Assembly: GCA_014529385.2 (NCBI GenBank)
Contig: CM043952.1
Location: 67,409,870 to 67,473,869 of the forward strand
Direction of reading: 5' to 3'
DNA from: Adiantum capillus-veneris
Lineage: Eukaryota > Streptophyta > Polypodiopsida > Polypodiales > Pteridaceae
Length of the DNA stretch: 64,000 bases
Under the pieces are notes generated by a model, which was not told the origin of the DNA, made no database searches, and saw only the letters and a list, made by a program, of their open reading frames with translations. How positions within the stretch are numbered: the stretch's first letter is position 1; each line of letters begins with the position of its first letter. This document shows, one piece after another, positions 1-12,000 of this stretch. The position numbers and the translations under genes were made by a program.

Positions 1-56
1 TGGCTCTCTTCCAAGCTTTTTCCAAGGAACTTGTATCTTCAACCTCCCTACCACCC
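1..56 (-). CDS. VPS13: VPS13-like exon 3, cut by the left window edge
   Basis: The acceptor is TGTTCAG with its last G at position 57. The first two bases complete the Gly codon from exon 2, and 18 codons follow that read VVGRLKIQVPWKKLGREP. This is the strongly conserved VPWKKLG element that follows LQLP in VPS13 N-termini. The frame is open to the window edge. Confidence 0.87.
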
Positions 57-3000
57 CTGAACATTCATACGACAGAACACCAACTTATAAAAGATGCAAC
101 TGCCTTGGAGAACCAATAAATTGTTAAATCTAGATAAATCCAAGAAAAGCTGAAGCCTAAGTTCACTCTAAACAAGAGGTTGGCCCAAAAGAACGTTTGG
201 TCTAGGCAAAAGTTTAAGTTGCTAATTGAACAAAACATAAACACTTGCACTAACAAGTCTAAGAGGCTGAAAAACTGAGAGATATGTGCATATGTGCCAA
301 AAACGCCAAACTAAGTTTAGTTTAAGGTGCAAAAGTTAGATAATTAAAAAAATGAGCTCTTTTAAAAACAGATAAGGCGTGAACCGTATCAGACTGAAGC
401 GAATCAATATCCAATAAACACAAATGTTTAGTTCTTCAAGAATTGTTTTCGAAACAAAATGTTTCATTTTACTAATTAATCGGTGTTATTTAAGTGAAAG
501 AAAAATTCCTTCCTAGTTCTGTTCTTAATAATTATGGCTTTTGTTTTGTCTTAACTTTTTAACTAGAGAACAAAAAAACCCTTACCTCTCCATAGACACA
601 AGTTGTGTCATACAAAACTTTCTTAAAAACACAATAAATATTATCTCTTATACTAACAAAAGAGATCCTTTCAAAGCGTCACCGCATCCCTCTTCGTTTG
701 ACGCCAGTGAGGCCCGTTTACTAAAAGCCAAACTAAGTTTAGTTTAAGGTCGATGAAAGGAGACACTTGCACTCACATCTCTAAGAGACCTAAAAGAGAG
801 AAAAAACATAACTCTCAACACATTAACACCAAAGACCAAGCATCAAAGAAGTTAATAACAAAACCCAAAATGACCTTATTCTTTCAAAGAATACAATCAA
901 ACAAGAGAGACACACTCAACAAGTGTCTACAAGCTGCTCTTGTAACTTTTATAGCGAGGTCATTGGTGAAAAGTCCATTTTCAATGCTCAATTAATCTTC
1001 TTCAGAACTTCATAAATGAAGTTTTCGTATGTTGTGATTCATGAAGATGCGCTAGATCCACCCATGTCTAGAGAATGTACATAAGCAATGTCTAAAGCAG
1101 ACTGCATTGGGCAATCATTCCCTGTATCAATGACCGAAACTAGCAAGTTGAGGCAACTTGCTTTTTCAAAGCATCTGTTGCCTTGGCTCTTAGATAGGTA
1201 CCCTTGCCCTTAACATGATCATAAAAGATGTATGACCAGCGTCCCACAACTAGAAAGGCCTTTCATCATGGTTATATATTGGTGCTACATAACAACCGCA
1301 TAGAAGCATTGTTCCCTCGCCGGATCCAGTTTGCACACATGACACAAGCCATACTCACACATAAACGAATGTAGAGAGCGCACATCAAACTCATACCCCA
1401 TCCATAGAGCCAACACGGGCTCACCCCCAAGCCTGAGACCTGCAGCCAATAGGCTAGCCTCTATCACAAGGGCTAGACCATCAAGCCCACACCAACACAA
1501 GCCCACACCAACACAGGTGCAGATAGAGCTGCCAAGGGCCTAGAGTCCAAATGTGGTGATCACACAAGATTGCTCATTAATGACCTTAGGGTCCTATTTA
1601 TAGGATTCCTTAACCGCTCTAGACATAAGGCCATGTTCACACTTGGCTAGATATAGCTCACGCGCCCATCCTAATGTCTGGGACGAAACACTTCCCCCCT
1701 TGTTTGTGATTGTTGTCCTCAACAATATCCTCAGTTATAAAACCGGGGAAACGACTCTTCCGACAATCTTACCGATTCCCAAGTAGCACTAGACTCGAGA
1801 CGATGCTTCTACTTGATCAAATCCTCAGGGTAGGTAGCCTTGCAATACTTTTTGACCCTTTGATCAAGATTCAAGCGTGCATAATGAGGTACCTTCCAAA
1901 CTCGGAATTTCCTCCATAGGTAGGACTTGTTCATTTTGTCCCAACCGCTCCTTTAAAGCGGCTTACGTGGAACACAGGGTGAAAAAGAATGTCGGAGGGT
2001 AGATCCGGTTTGTAAGGTAAGGCAATAAGCCGCTTAATAATCTGGAATGGTCCCCAACACCACGAAGGTAATTTCGAGCACTAGCCAGTACGGATTGTCT
2101 CAGAATCCTTCATTAACTTTAGGTACACCCACATCCCTGGTTGGACATCTCAAGGCCCGATCCAAGGTTGTCTTTAAGCTTTCCTTAGCGATATCAAGCA
2201 TTTCTCGCATGTCGCCCAAGCAAGGTGGTACCAAACGTACTGTACGTGGCGTATATGTACGTACTGTACGTTGTTCCATACAGGAAAAAATTTTACGTAC
2301 GTAAAAATACGTGCTCTTGTAAAAAAACCGCAAAGTACTAAATTTTCTAGGACATTTCCAATAAAAAACAAGAGAGAAGCCAACAACTTATAGAGACATT
2401 CAAAGACACGTTTTACAAGACAACCATATACTGTGTAACTATTGCAAGAGATTTGGATTTTTATTTAAAATCAGCATTGTACGGGCTTTCCACACCCAAA
2501 AAAAAAAAAAAAAACCGGCGTACGGACCGTTCCGTACGGTACTGATCCGTACATAACGTCCGTACGGTACGGTACGGTACGGAACGGATCAGTCACACGT
2601 TTTGATCCAACCTTGCGTCCAAGAGATCGCTATAGCTATACTTAATGGCTTACAGAGATTCCCAGCAGCAGTCGGCTTTACCTGCTTCCCACATCGTCAC
2701 GAGGTTAGCACAGTGGATTATATTATGGCCATGCCGAGCTTTCTTTCTTATATTGAGGACTTCACACTTGCACCCCGGCCCTTTGGGGTAGTAGTGGATC
2801 ATGCCCTTTTTTGACACTGGACGTCTCTGGCTTTTTGACACTCTAGTGGCTTCTGCATTGCTATACGGAGTTCAAATGTGGGGGCCTTCCGTGGACCACC
2901 ACGGGAGCAAAGGTTGCTCTCATGGATGGGGAGGTATGGAGAAGCCTCTGGTCTCTATGATTGCACGGCTTATTAGAGCCAAGGATTCAATACCACATGA

Positions 3001-6000
3001 CATTATTCGAGCAGAGCTAGCTGCCCCCCCCATAGCGGTTGAGGCGCTTACCAGACCAGTCTCCTTTATACACCGTCAGTGGGACCTTCCTAGAGACAGA
3101 TATGCCCGCTTAGCACTTGAGTCCCCTTGACAGTTAGCTTTGCAGGGAGACACGACATGCTGGTATTGGGAGATGACATCATGGTTTGAGCTACATGGAT
3201 TTAGCATGGACTGACTACCCCCCTTCCAGTACTCATTGGATGCCCCCTCTCTCACTCTTACACAATCCGAGATCACCAGGCTTAATCGCCAGGACATGAC
3301 TCAGTTGGATACCAGAAGGACTTGGATTCAACCGACACAGGAGTTGGGCACAAAGATGGATTTCTATAGGGAGCATCTTCTCCAGCTCACTAAGGATGGT
3401 TTTGTGCCGAGGCCCAGATACATGCACACCCACTTATCTCACGGGATATGGTGTGCTATTGGCCAGATACGCACATCTTTACACCAACTTCGGATGGAGA
3501 CTAGCAGATACATCTGTTAGGTGCAGCGGAATGAATGTTTGAACTTTGCTCAAGATGAGTGCTCCGAACTGTGCTCAAGGTTCCTTTTGTTCTTATGGAA
3601 GGGAGAGCGTTCCGTTCTTAATGAGAGAGTGCAATGATTACAAACAAATGAATGGACACTGTGCGTGCAAGTGTATGAGACTGAGAGATAGAGAGAGAAG
3701 AGAGATACGACACCAAAGACGACGTAAAACCCTCCTCCGAAGGCCCCACTCTCGTCGGCGAGAGTGGTCTACTATTGATTGCACAAACTGGTACATACTG
3801 AATGCATGTGACTGATGCAAGTCTAGGCTATGTCGACGACGACAACGGGGATGACGAGGCCGACACTAGGGCTGAAATCTACAAGTGTGTATCTGCTCTC
3901 CAAAAACGCTATGGGCTGAAATCTGCTGTTGCCGAAAACGCTATAGAAAACGCTGATTTTTCTGGTCTTTATGGCTGAAGATCTACATCTATTGTAAGGC
4001 TGCAAACCAATGTTCTTTGGGTTGAATCTGCTGGTCTTTTAGGGCTGAATGTGCAGGTTGCTTCATTGCTGAAAAACGTTGCATGGCTGAGGTCTTATCT
4101 GTTGGAAACGCTAGGCCAGAAGTGGGCGATCTGGGGATTTTACTAACGCTAGGGCTGAGGGGTTTCTTGCGGTGAAGATCTATTGAAAAACGCCAATGTC
4201 TGAGAGTTTGTTGGCGATGATGTCCAAAAACGCTAGGCTTGCTTGTTGGAGAAAACGCTAGGTTGATGGCTCTTCTTGCTTGGAGGGAAATCCACCAAGG
4301 GGTGCTTGAGAAGTTGCCTGTTGAGCTTGGCTACTGCTGCCTCTTCTGCCAAATAGTGCTAGCTCTAGTTTGCTTATATACAAACTTAGCAAAATTGCCC
4401 TACCTACTTTCCAACAAAAGTCACTGAAAAATAATAAGTGAAAAATGTCAAAAATAGGTAAAATAGGCTAAATGCACTGGAAAATTCCCCAAAGGGTTCT
4501 GATGGGAATGCTTATGATCATGCTGTGTGCAACCAGAGGATATGCATCTACACTAAGTGACTGAGCATGCACGATCTACGAATAGATTCACAAAAGTGTC
4601 AGATCACTTCTAAATCTAGACTGATTGGACTGACTGAACCCTAATCATGTTGTAGCTTGTCCACGGACGCACAGGGTTGGATGTCTCACCTGACATCCCC
4701 TCCTTTTCAAAGTGAGGTACTGGTACCGAACTGTATGGCGTCGAGGGAGATCGCCAATAGCATCTGGAATCCTGGAAGAGACTCTTCGCCAGCCCACTCT
4801 GATGTGTGGATCGTGCGGTACTTGAACTTCATAAAGGTCTGCAATGCTTGCTTCTTTGGGCCGCGCCGAAAGCGACACAAAGTCTTTTGTGGCTCCTTCA
4901 ATGCTTCAACTTCGTCTAGAATCCTGCTTCTTTCCTCTTCAAGAATCTCCATGGCTGAAAATTCCTAAAACCACTTCCAACACAAAAACATGAACATACC
5001 CATTCCATGTAAAGTGACTGGAAAAAATATTGTCTTCCTCAAAGACTGTGCATGCAATGTAGATGAACAAATAGACGGAGTGCCCAACCGTTCACCACAC
5101 ACGCGCAAACAATGAGATCGAATCTTGTCTTTCTGATCTAAATCAATCAACTGTGGCAAATCACAATGGACATGCCCATGCTTGATGCTCATACTTTCTT
5201 GTGCTCTTTCTACAACTGTGTCGTGCCAAGAAAGAGACATGGAATGTGACTTTCTTGAATGCAAACATTTCACCTTTTCATGAACAATCCGCATACATCC
5301 GTGCTCATTCATGAGTGTAACGTGCTCAACGTACAATATGTTATGCCTGTGAAAAGGGATCACATAAAGATGCTGACTAAAATACAGGAAACGATCACGA
5401 ATGAAACACTCGAACAATGCGTGCTGACTAATCATTCGTACACATAATACTTCCTGTGAGGGTTCCTTGGACCTAGGCTCGAGAGTCAAGATCGGTTCTT
5501 CCTGAGGGGGTTCTTTGGACCTAGGCTTGAGAGCCAAGATCGATCCTTCGTGATTGATCGAATCTGCAAAAACGATTTTAGCTTCGCTAGAAAAAGCATC
5601 AACTAACTCATCATCCTTATGAACAATCACGTCATCTTCATGCAAATCATCATGCTTGTGAGAAATCACATCTTGATCATGCAAATCATCATGCTCATCA
5701 TTATCATCCAAATCATCATGCTTATCATTGTTATCCAAATCATCATGCTTATCATTGTCAATCAAATCATCATGCAAATAATTGTCATTCAAATCATCAT
5801 CATGCAAATCATGTGTTTCTTGCTTTGGAGAAGAAGAGACTGAGAGAGTCTCCTTTTCCCAAATCTCTTGCATCTGTGCCTGAACTTGAGAAAAGAGTCG
5901 CAAGAACTCTTTCATGTGTTGGTCGCTCTTTTCTTTGATGGCTTTGTTCTCGCGATCAAATTTGGCTTGACTTTCTTTGTTCTCGCGATCCAATTTGACT

Positions 6001-9000
6001 TGTCTTTCTTTGGCTTCCAAGTCGTACTTACGCTCTATGGCTGCCATGCTTTCTTCGTATTCACGATCTATGGCTTCCATTTCTTCTTCGTAGGCCTTTC
6101 TTTCTGCTTCTCTTTCTTCGCGTTTAACTTTCTTTCCAGAAACAACTACTTCAAAGCCTCTATAGGAGTTAGTGCAATCCTTGGCGTAGATGGAGAATGG
6201 GGAGGGTCGGAAAAACCTCCTGGTAAGGAAAATTCTTCTTCGCCTCTCTCGTGCTCATCACCTCTAAGCGAAGTATCCATTCCGCTTAGAGTGATGACCA
6301 TCCACTGAAGTCGTGGGTTCTTGTGGGTTCTTGTGGTCTTGGGTTCTTAAGTTCACGAGGAACCTGGATTCTTGAGGGCCTTGGGTTCTTCAGTTCACGA
6401 GGAACTTGGGTTCTTGGGGTCTTGGTTCTTGGGGTTCTTGAGTTGCTTCTTTTTCTTGCAATTTGTGTTTGAGAAGGATCTTCTCTTCACCCGAGTTCTA
6501 CTCTTTTCCGCGGGCGCACCCCTTGGCGGCCTTGCGCTCACACCAAGGTTGCTTTTTCCCACCTCACGTCGATTGGCCGGACGCTAAAGGCACGGTCCGC
6601 TCTCAATGAGTGAAACGAGGCACAAGGGGAGGCTGGACAAGCCCTTCTTTCTTGGGTTTCCTATCACTCTTCAAAAACACGATTAGGAATCGACACGCCC
6701 AAGCGAACTTGGGTTCGTGCGACCACAACAAGAAAAAAAAAAAAAAATCTTGTGATTCTTGTGGTTCTTTCCTTGAGTGATACACAACACTGCCAAAGCT
6801 CTGATACCAATGTTAGGTACAGCGGAATGAATGTTTGAACTTTGCTCAAGATGAGTGCTCCGAACTGTGCTCAAGGTTCGTTTTGTTCTTATGGAAGGGA
6901 GAGCGTTCCATTCTTAATGAGAGAGTGCAATGATTACAAACAAGTGAATGGACACTGTGCGTGCAAGTGTATGAGACTGAGAGATAGAGAGAGAAGAGAG
7001 ATACGACACCAGAGACGTTGTAAAACCCTCCTCCAAAGGCCCCACTCTCGTCAGCGAGAGTGGTCTACTATTGATTGCACAAACTGGTACAAACTGAATG
7101 CATGTGACTGATGCAAGTCTAGGCTACGTCGACGACGACGACGGAGATGACGAGGCCGACACTAGGGCTGAAATCTGCAAGTGTGGAGCTGCTGTCCAAA
7201 AACGCTATGGGCTGAAATCTGTTGTTGCCAAAAACGCTATGGAAAACGCTGATTTTTCTGGTCTTTATGGCATAAAATCTGCATCTACTGTAACGCTGAA
7301 ACTGATGATCTTTGGGCTGAATCTGTTGGTCTTTTAGGGCTGAATGTGCAGGTTGCTTCATTGCTGAAAAATGCTGCATGGCTGAGGTCTTATCTGCTGG
7401 AAACGCTAGGCCAGAAGTGGGCGATTTGGGGATTTTACTAACGCTAGGGCTGAGGGGTTTCTTGCGGTGAAGACCTGCTGAAAAACGCCAATGTCTGAGA
7501 GTTTGCTGGCGATGATGTCCAAAAACGCTAGGCTTGCTTGTTGGAGAAAACGCTAGGTTGATGGCTCTTCTTGCTTGGAGGGAAATCCACTAAGGGGTTC
7601 TTGCTTGAGAAGTTGCCTGTTGAGCTTGGCTCCTACTGCCTCTTCTGCCAAATAGTGCTAGCTCTAGTTTGCTTATATACAAACTTAGCAAAATTGCCCT
7701 ACCTACTTTCCAACAAAAGTCACTTAAAAATAATAAGTGAAAAATGTCAAAAATAGGTAAAGTAGGCTAAATGCACTGGAAAATTTCCCTGAAGGATTCT
7801 GATGGATTCTGATGGAATGCTTATGATCATGTTGTGTGCAACCAGAGGATATGCATCTACACTAAGTAACTGGGCATGCACGGTCTACGAATAGACTCAC
7901 AAAAGTGCCAGATCACTTCTAAATCTAGACTGATTGGACTGACTGAACCCTGATCATGATGTAGCTTGTCCACGGACGCATAGGGTTGGATGTGTCACGT
8001 GACAACATCGGATTGTAAGCACAGGCCAGGACATGTCCCTTATGTCATACGGAGGTTGAGACAGAGTTGCACTATGTATGCCATTGCCCAGATTACTATG
8101 AGATGCGAGGTTGCTTCCATTGCTTGTTCAGAGAGGGTTTTGGACCACTTTCTAGAGTCATGAGGTATGAGGACCAAAGATGTATGGGATTGTTCTTGCT
8201 AGAGCTACGAAGACACACAGAGAGCTTGTTGAGAGGAGAGGCTAGCTAGTCTCAAAGATGGATCACAGACTTCTTCTGTAGAGCGGACATTGTGCAACCA
8301 GAGGTGCAACGACCACAGTAGAGCTCATAGTCTCCTCACGCCAGTGGCACGTTGATCGACCAAGCAACTGAGCTGGGGAAATCTAGGCGCCCACAGCTGA
8401 GGAGGGCTACATAGCATCGACGGAGAGTACAGCAACGGATTCGGGTCACCGTGGCCCGATATGCACGACGCCCGGTCAGACTACTGACCATGGAGGAGAT
8501 TGATGAGATCCGCCAGCGACCAATGATGGACTTCCTGTGATCCTCATGAGGGTTGTATATAGTGCTCACTCTTGTATCTGCCCTTGTACCACTTTTGTCT
8601 CAGCCTTGTATCAACCTTTGTATCAGATATTGTATGAGCCCCCCGCCCCCCCCCCCCCCCCCCTTACCCTTTTGTAGGTAGGGATTTTGGATTTTTTGGA
8701 TTTTTTTTTTAGCACCCCACTTTTTATCTTTATCTTTTTGTACCTAGACATTGTACTAGACTCCACCATGTTGTAACTTTGTTGTCTCATAGATCATTTT
8801 GGCCTTCAAAAGACGTTAAATAGTATTCATCTCTCTCTCTCTACCATCGCACCTGCCTCCCCTGCCGTTTTACCCACAGTTGCGCCAACTGTGCACACTA
8901 CCATCGCACCTGCACTTGCATATTGAAGTCTGCTCCATCACGGCAGGCAGCAGCACCCTCGTCCGTCAGCAATCCAACAGCTCTGCACCATCCCAATTGT

Positions 9001-12000
9001 CCAGCCTCCCCATCCAGCCATCCAACCCCACGCCATTAGCCAACCCAACATGGAGGGGTTGGGGTTGGAGTGACCTCCCCCCCACCTTCCCCCCCTCTCT
9101 TCTTCCTTCACTATTGGAGGTCGCCATGACTTCCATGGAGGACCAACTCAAGAAAATCGAGGCGGGGCTCCATGCCCTTGTGAAGGAGAACAAGACTAAG
9201 ACGGACTCCACACTCACTCACATCAAGAACAAGCTATTGAAGAAAATGGAAGCAATGGAGAAGACCATCAAAAGCCTCGAGTTAGAGAATGCGAAACTCA
9301 AGGAGGAGATCATCTCCTTGAAGGAAGAAGTGGCCGCATCAAGAGAGCTCAAGGAAGAAGGAGAAATACAAGAAAAGAAGAAATCACCAAGGAGCTCACC
9401 AAAGCAATGGAGGTCAAGATGGAAGCCACCAAGGAGGGATGGGTGGATGTAGTCCGTAACAAAATCAAAAAGGAAGTGAAGGAGGAGAAGAAGCATGAAG
9501 AGACACTATGGATGCACGCCACCCTCGAAGAGAAGAAAATGCGAGAGGCCCGCATGCTTAATGTGCGGGTGAGCGGCATCAAGGAGGAGGGTGGGGCATC
9601 ACCGGAGAGCGATGGGTGCACGTTGTGTGCCAAGTTGGGATACACAACAACCCCCTTCACTAAAGCATGGAGAGTAGGGAAAGACCCGCAAAAGAGGGTC
9701 CTCATGCTACAATTCAAGGACCTCATGAACAAGATTGCCTTCTTAAAAAAGAGGATCGCACTGAGAGGATTGGCGGGAGAGCCAATATACATTGATGAGG
9801 ACCTCACCAAAACCCAAGTGGAGCATCAAAAGCTTTGCATGCCAAAAATCATGCAAGCAAGGAGGGAGGGTAAGAAGGCATTCTATCGGGATGGGCGGAT
9901 CTTTGTGGATGGCAAACCCATCGCATAGGGATTCGCGGCCTATGAGACTATGGAGACCATCAAGGAAGCGGCACCTTCTGAGGTTACCATCGGGGTATGG
10001 AATTGTGATGGTTGTTTATGGACTCAGCCAGGACGTCTAGAGGAGGTGATGGAGGGGAGGGATATCATCATGCTCACAGACACATGAGCGCCAGGAGAGA
10101 GGTCTCCCACATGTTCGCGGCTATCATTGGGAGTCTTCATTTAGGAGGTCCACAGGGAGGCAGCCAGCATCACGGGGATCAGGAGGGATCGCCCTCCTAG
10201 TACGGAGAGAGCTACAGGACAGAGTCACACTGATGAGCAGGGACACAGAGGCCCGCTTCACAGAGGCCCACCATCTCTATGCATAGATGATGTTGTGCTT
10301 TGGGTAAGCACTTAGTGAGAGCATCTGCTGGATTTTGTGATGTATGGACCTTAACCAATGTAATAAGGCCATCCTCAAGCACTTCACGTATGAAGTGATA
10401 CCGCACATCAATATGCTTTGTGCGTGCATGAAACATGGCGTTCTTTGCCAGACATATGGCACTCTGGCTATCACAACCAAGCATAGGTGCCTTGGCAGGC
10501 AAACCAAACTCACTGCATAGGCGTGCTAGCCAAATAGCTTCTTTGGAAGCCTCAGTGGCTGAAATATATTCAGCCTCTATCGTAGACAATGCAACAATCT
10601 TTTGCAATCTAGAACACCATGAAACAGCACCTCCCGCAAGAGTAAATACATAGCCACTTGTGGATTTCCGTGTATCCACATCACCAGCCATGTCAGAGTA
10701 CAAAATCCTTTCAATTCCATTGGTCCTTTACCATAGCAGAGGCATTTGTTTTTAGTCTTTTTCAAGTACCTCATAATGGACTTCACTGCATCCCAATGCA
10801 ACCTGCCTGGATTAGCCATAAACAGGCTCACGACTCCCACTGCATGGCTATGTCAGGCCTAGTAGCAACCATAGCATACATAAGTGAACCACAAGCTGAA
10901 GCATAAGGCACACTTTGCATGTCATTGGCTTCTTCCTTTGACTTGGGACAATCATCCTTGGAGATTTTGACATATGGCTGTAATGGCACACCAAGAGACT
11001 TTGCTTCAGCCATGTTAAATCTGTCCAGCACCTTTTCAATGTACTTTTCTTGCGACAAATACAATAGGCGCTTGTTTCTTTGCCGTGTAACACGCACTCC
11101 AAGTATATGTTCAACTGCCCCAAGATCTTTCATTGAAAACGCAGATTTCAGCTGCCCTTTAAGAGCATCAACAGTGCTTCTTTTCTTTGCAGCTATCAAC
11201 ATATTGTTTACATAGAGCACAAGAATGATAGGGCTGCGATCCTCATCACGTTTGGTATACAAACAATGGTCTGCATGGCTTCTTTTGTAACCATGTTTAA
11301 GCATGAAGCGATCAAACTTCTTGTACCACTGTCTACATGATTGTTTCAGCCCATACAAGCTTCTATTGAGCATACATACCAAATGTTCCTTACCGGGGAT
11401 GACAAAGCCCTCGGGTTGCTTCATGTAAAGCTCTTCTTCCACATCACCATGCAAGAAAGCGGTATGTACATCCATTTGGTCCATTTCCAAATCGAGAGCA
11501 ACCACAATGGCAAACAATACACGCAAAGTGGTCATCTTCACAACAGGAGAGAACACTTCCTGAAAGTCTATGCCCTTGGTTTGAACATATCCCTTTGCCA
11601 CAAGCCTTGCCTTATACTTGGGTTTTGCATCAACAGTTTTGATTTTCTACACCCATTTGTTAGGAATAGCCTTCCTTCCTTCGGGCAATTCAACCAAATG
11701 CCAAGTATGATTAGCATGCAAGGCTTTAATCTCTTCCTGCATAGCAATCTCCCACTTGTCTCTGTGCTCACATGTCTTTGCCTCTCTATACGTAAGAGGC
11801 TCTCCCTCATCCGTCAACATAATGTAATGCAAAGAGGGGCCATATCGACTCACAGGCCGTCTTTGACGAGTAGACCGCCTCACCCAATGATCCACATTAT
11901 CCGGCAATGGGTTTACATCAGGTGGCACGACAAAATCATCAACAATGAGCTGCTGTACATCATTTTCAGCACCATTTTCAGCATTGTTTCTTGGCTGCAA

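Larger units (their letters stand above)
3515..8004 (-). mobile_element. Non-autonomous LTR retrotransposon (LARD-like) inside LINE-1
   Basis: The structure is complete: two LTRs of about 1.18 and 1.19 kb (3515-4695 and 6811-8004), each bounded by TG and CA in minus orientation; a primer site for initiator tRNA-Met at 6809-6798; a polypurine tract at 4707-4696; and a perfect 5-bp target duplication ACATC at 3510-3514 and 8005-8009. The internal 2.1 kb has no protease, RT or integrase, only a coiled-coil ORF. It must therefore have been moved by enzymes of another element. The LTR copies differ at scattered sites, so insertion is not very recent. It interrupts a LINE that is itself inside the VPS13 intron. 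Confidence 0.9.

Noticed and set aside
5619-5843. Plus-strand ORF of Ile/Met repeats (IIMLIIIIQIIM)
   Set aside because: It is the shadow of the 27-bp repeats that code the Asp/His-rich segment on the minus strand; no signal for its own expression.
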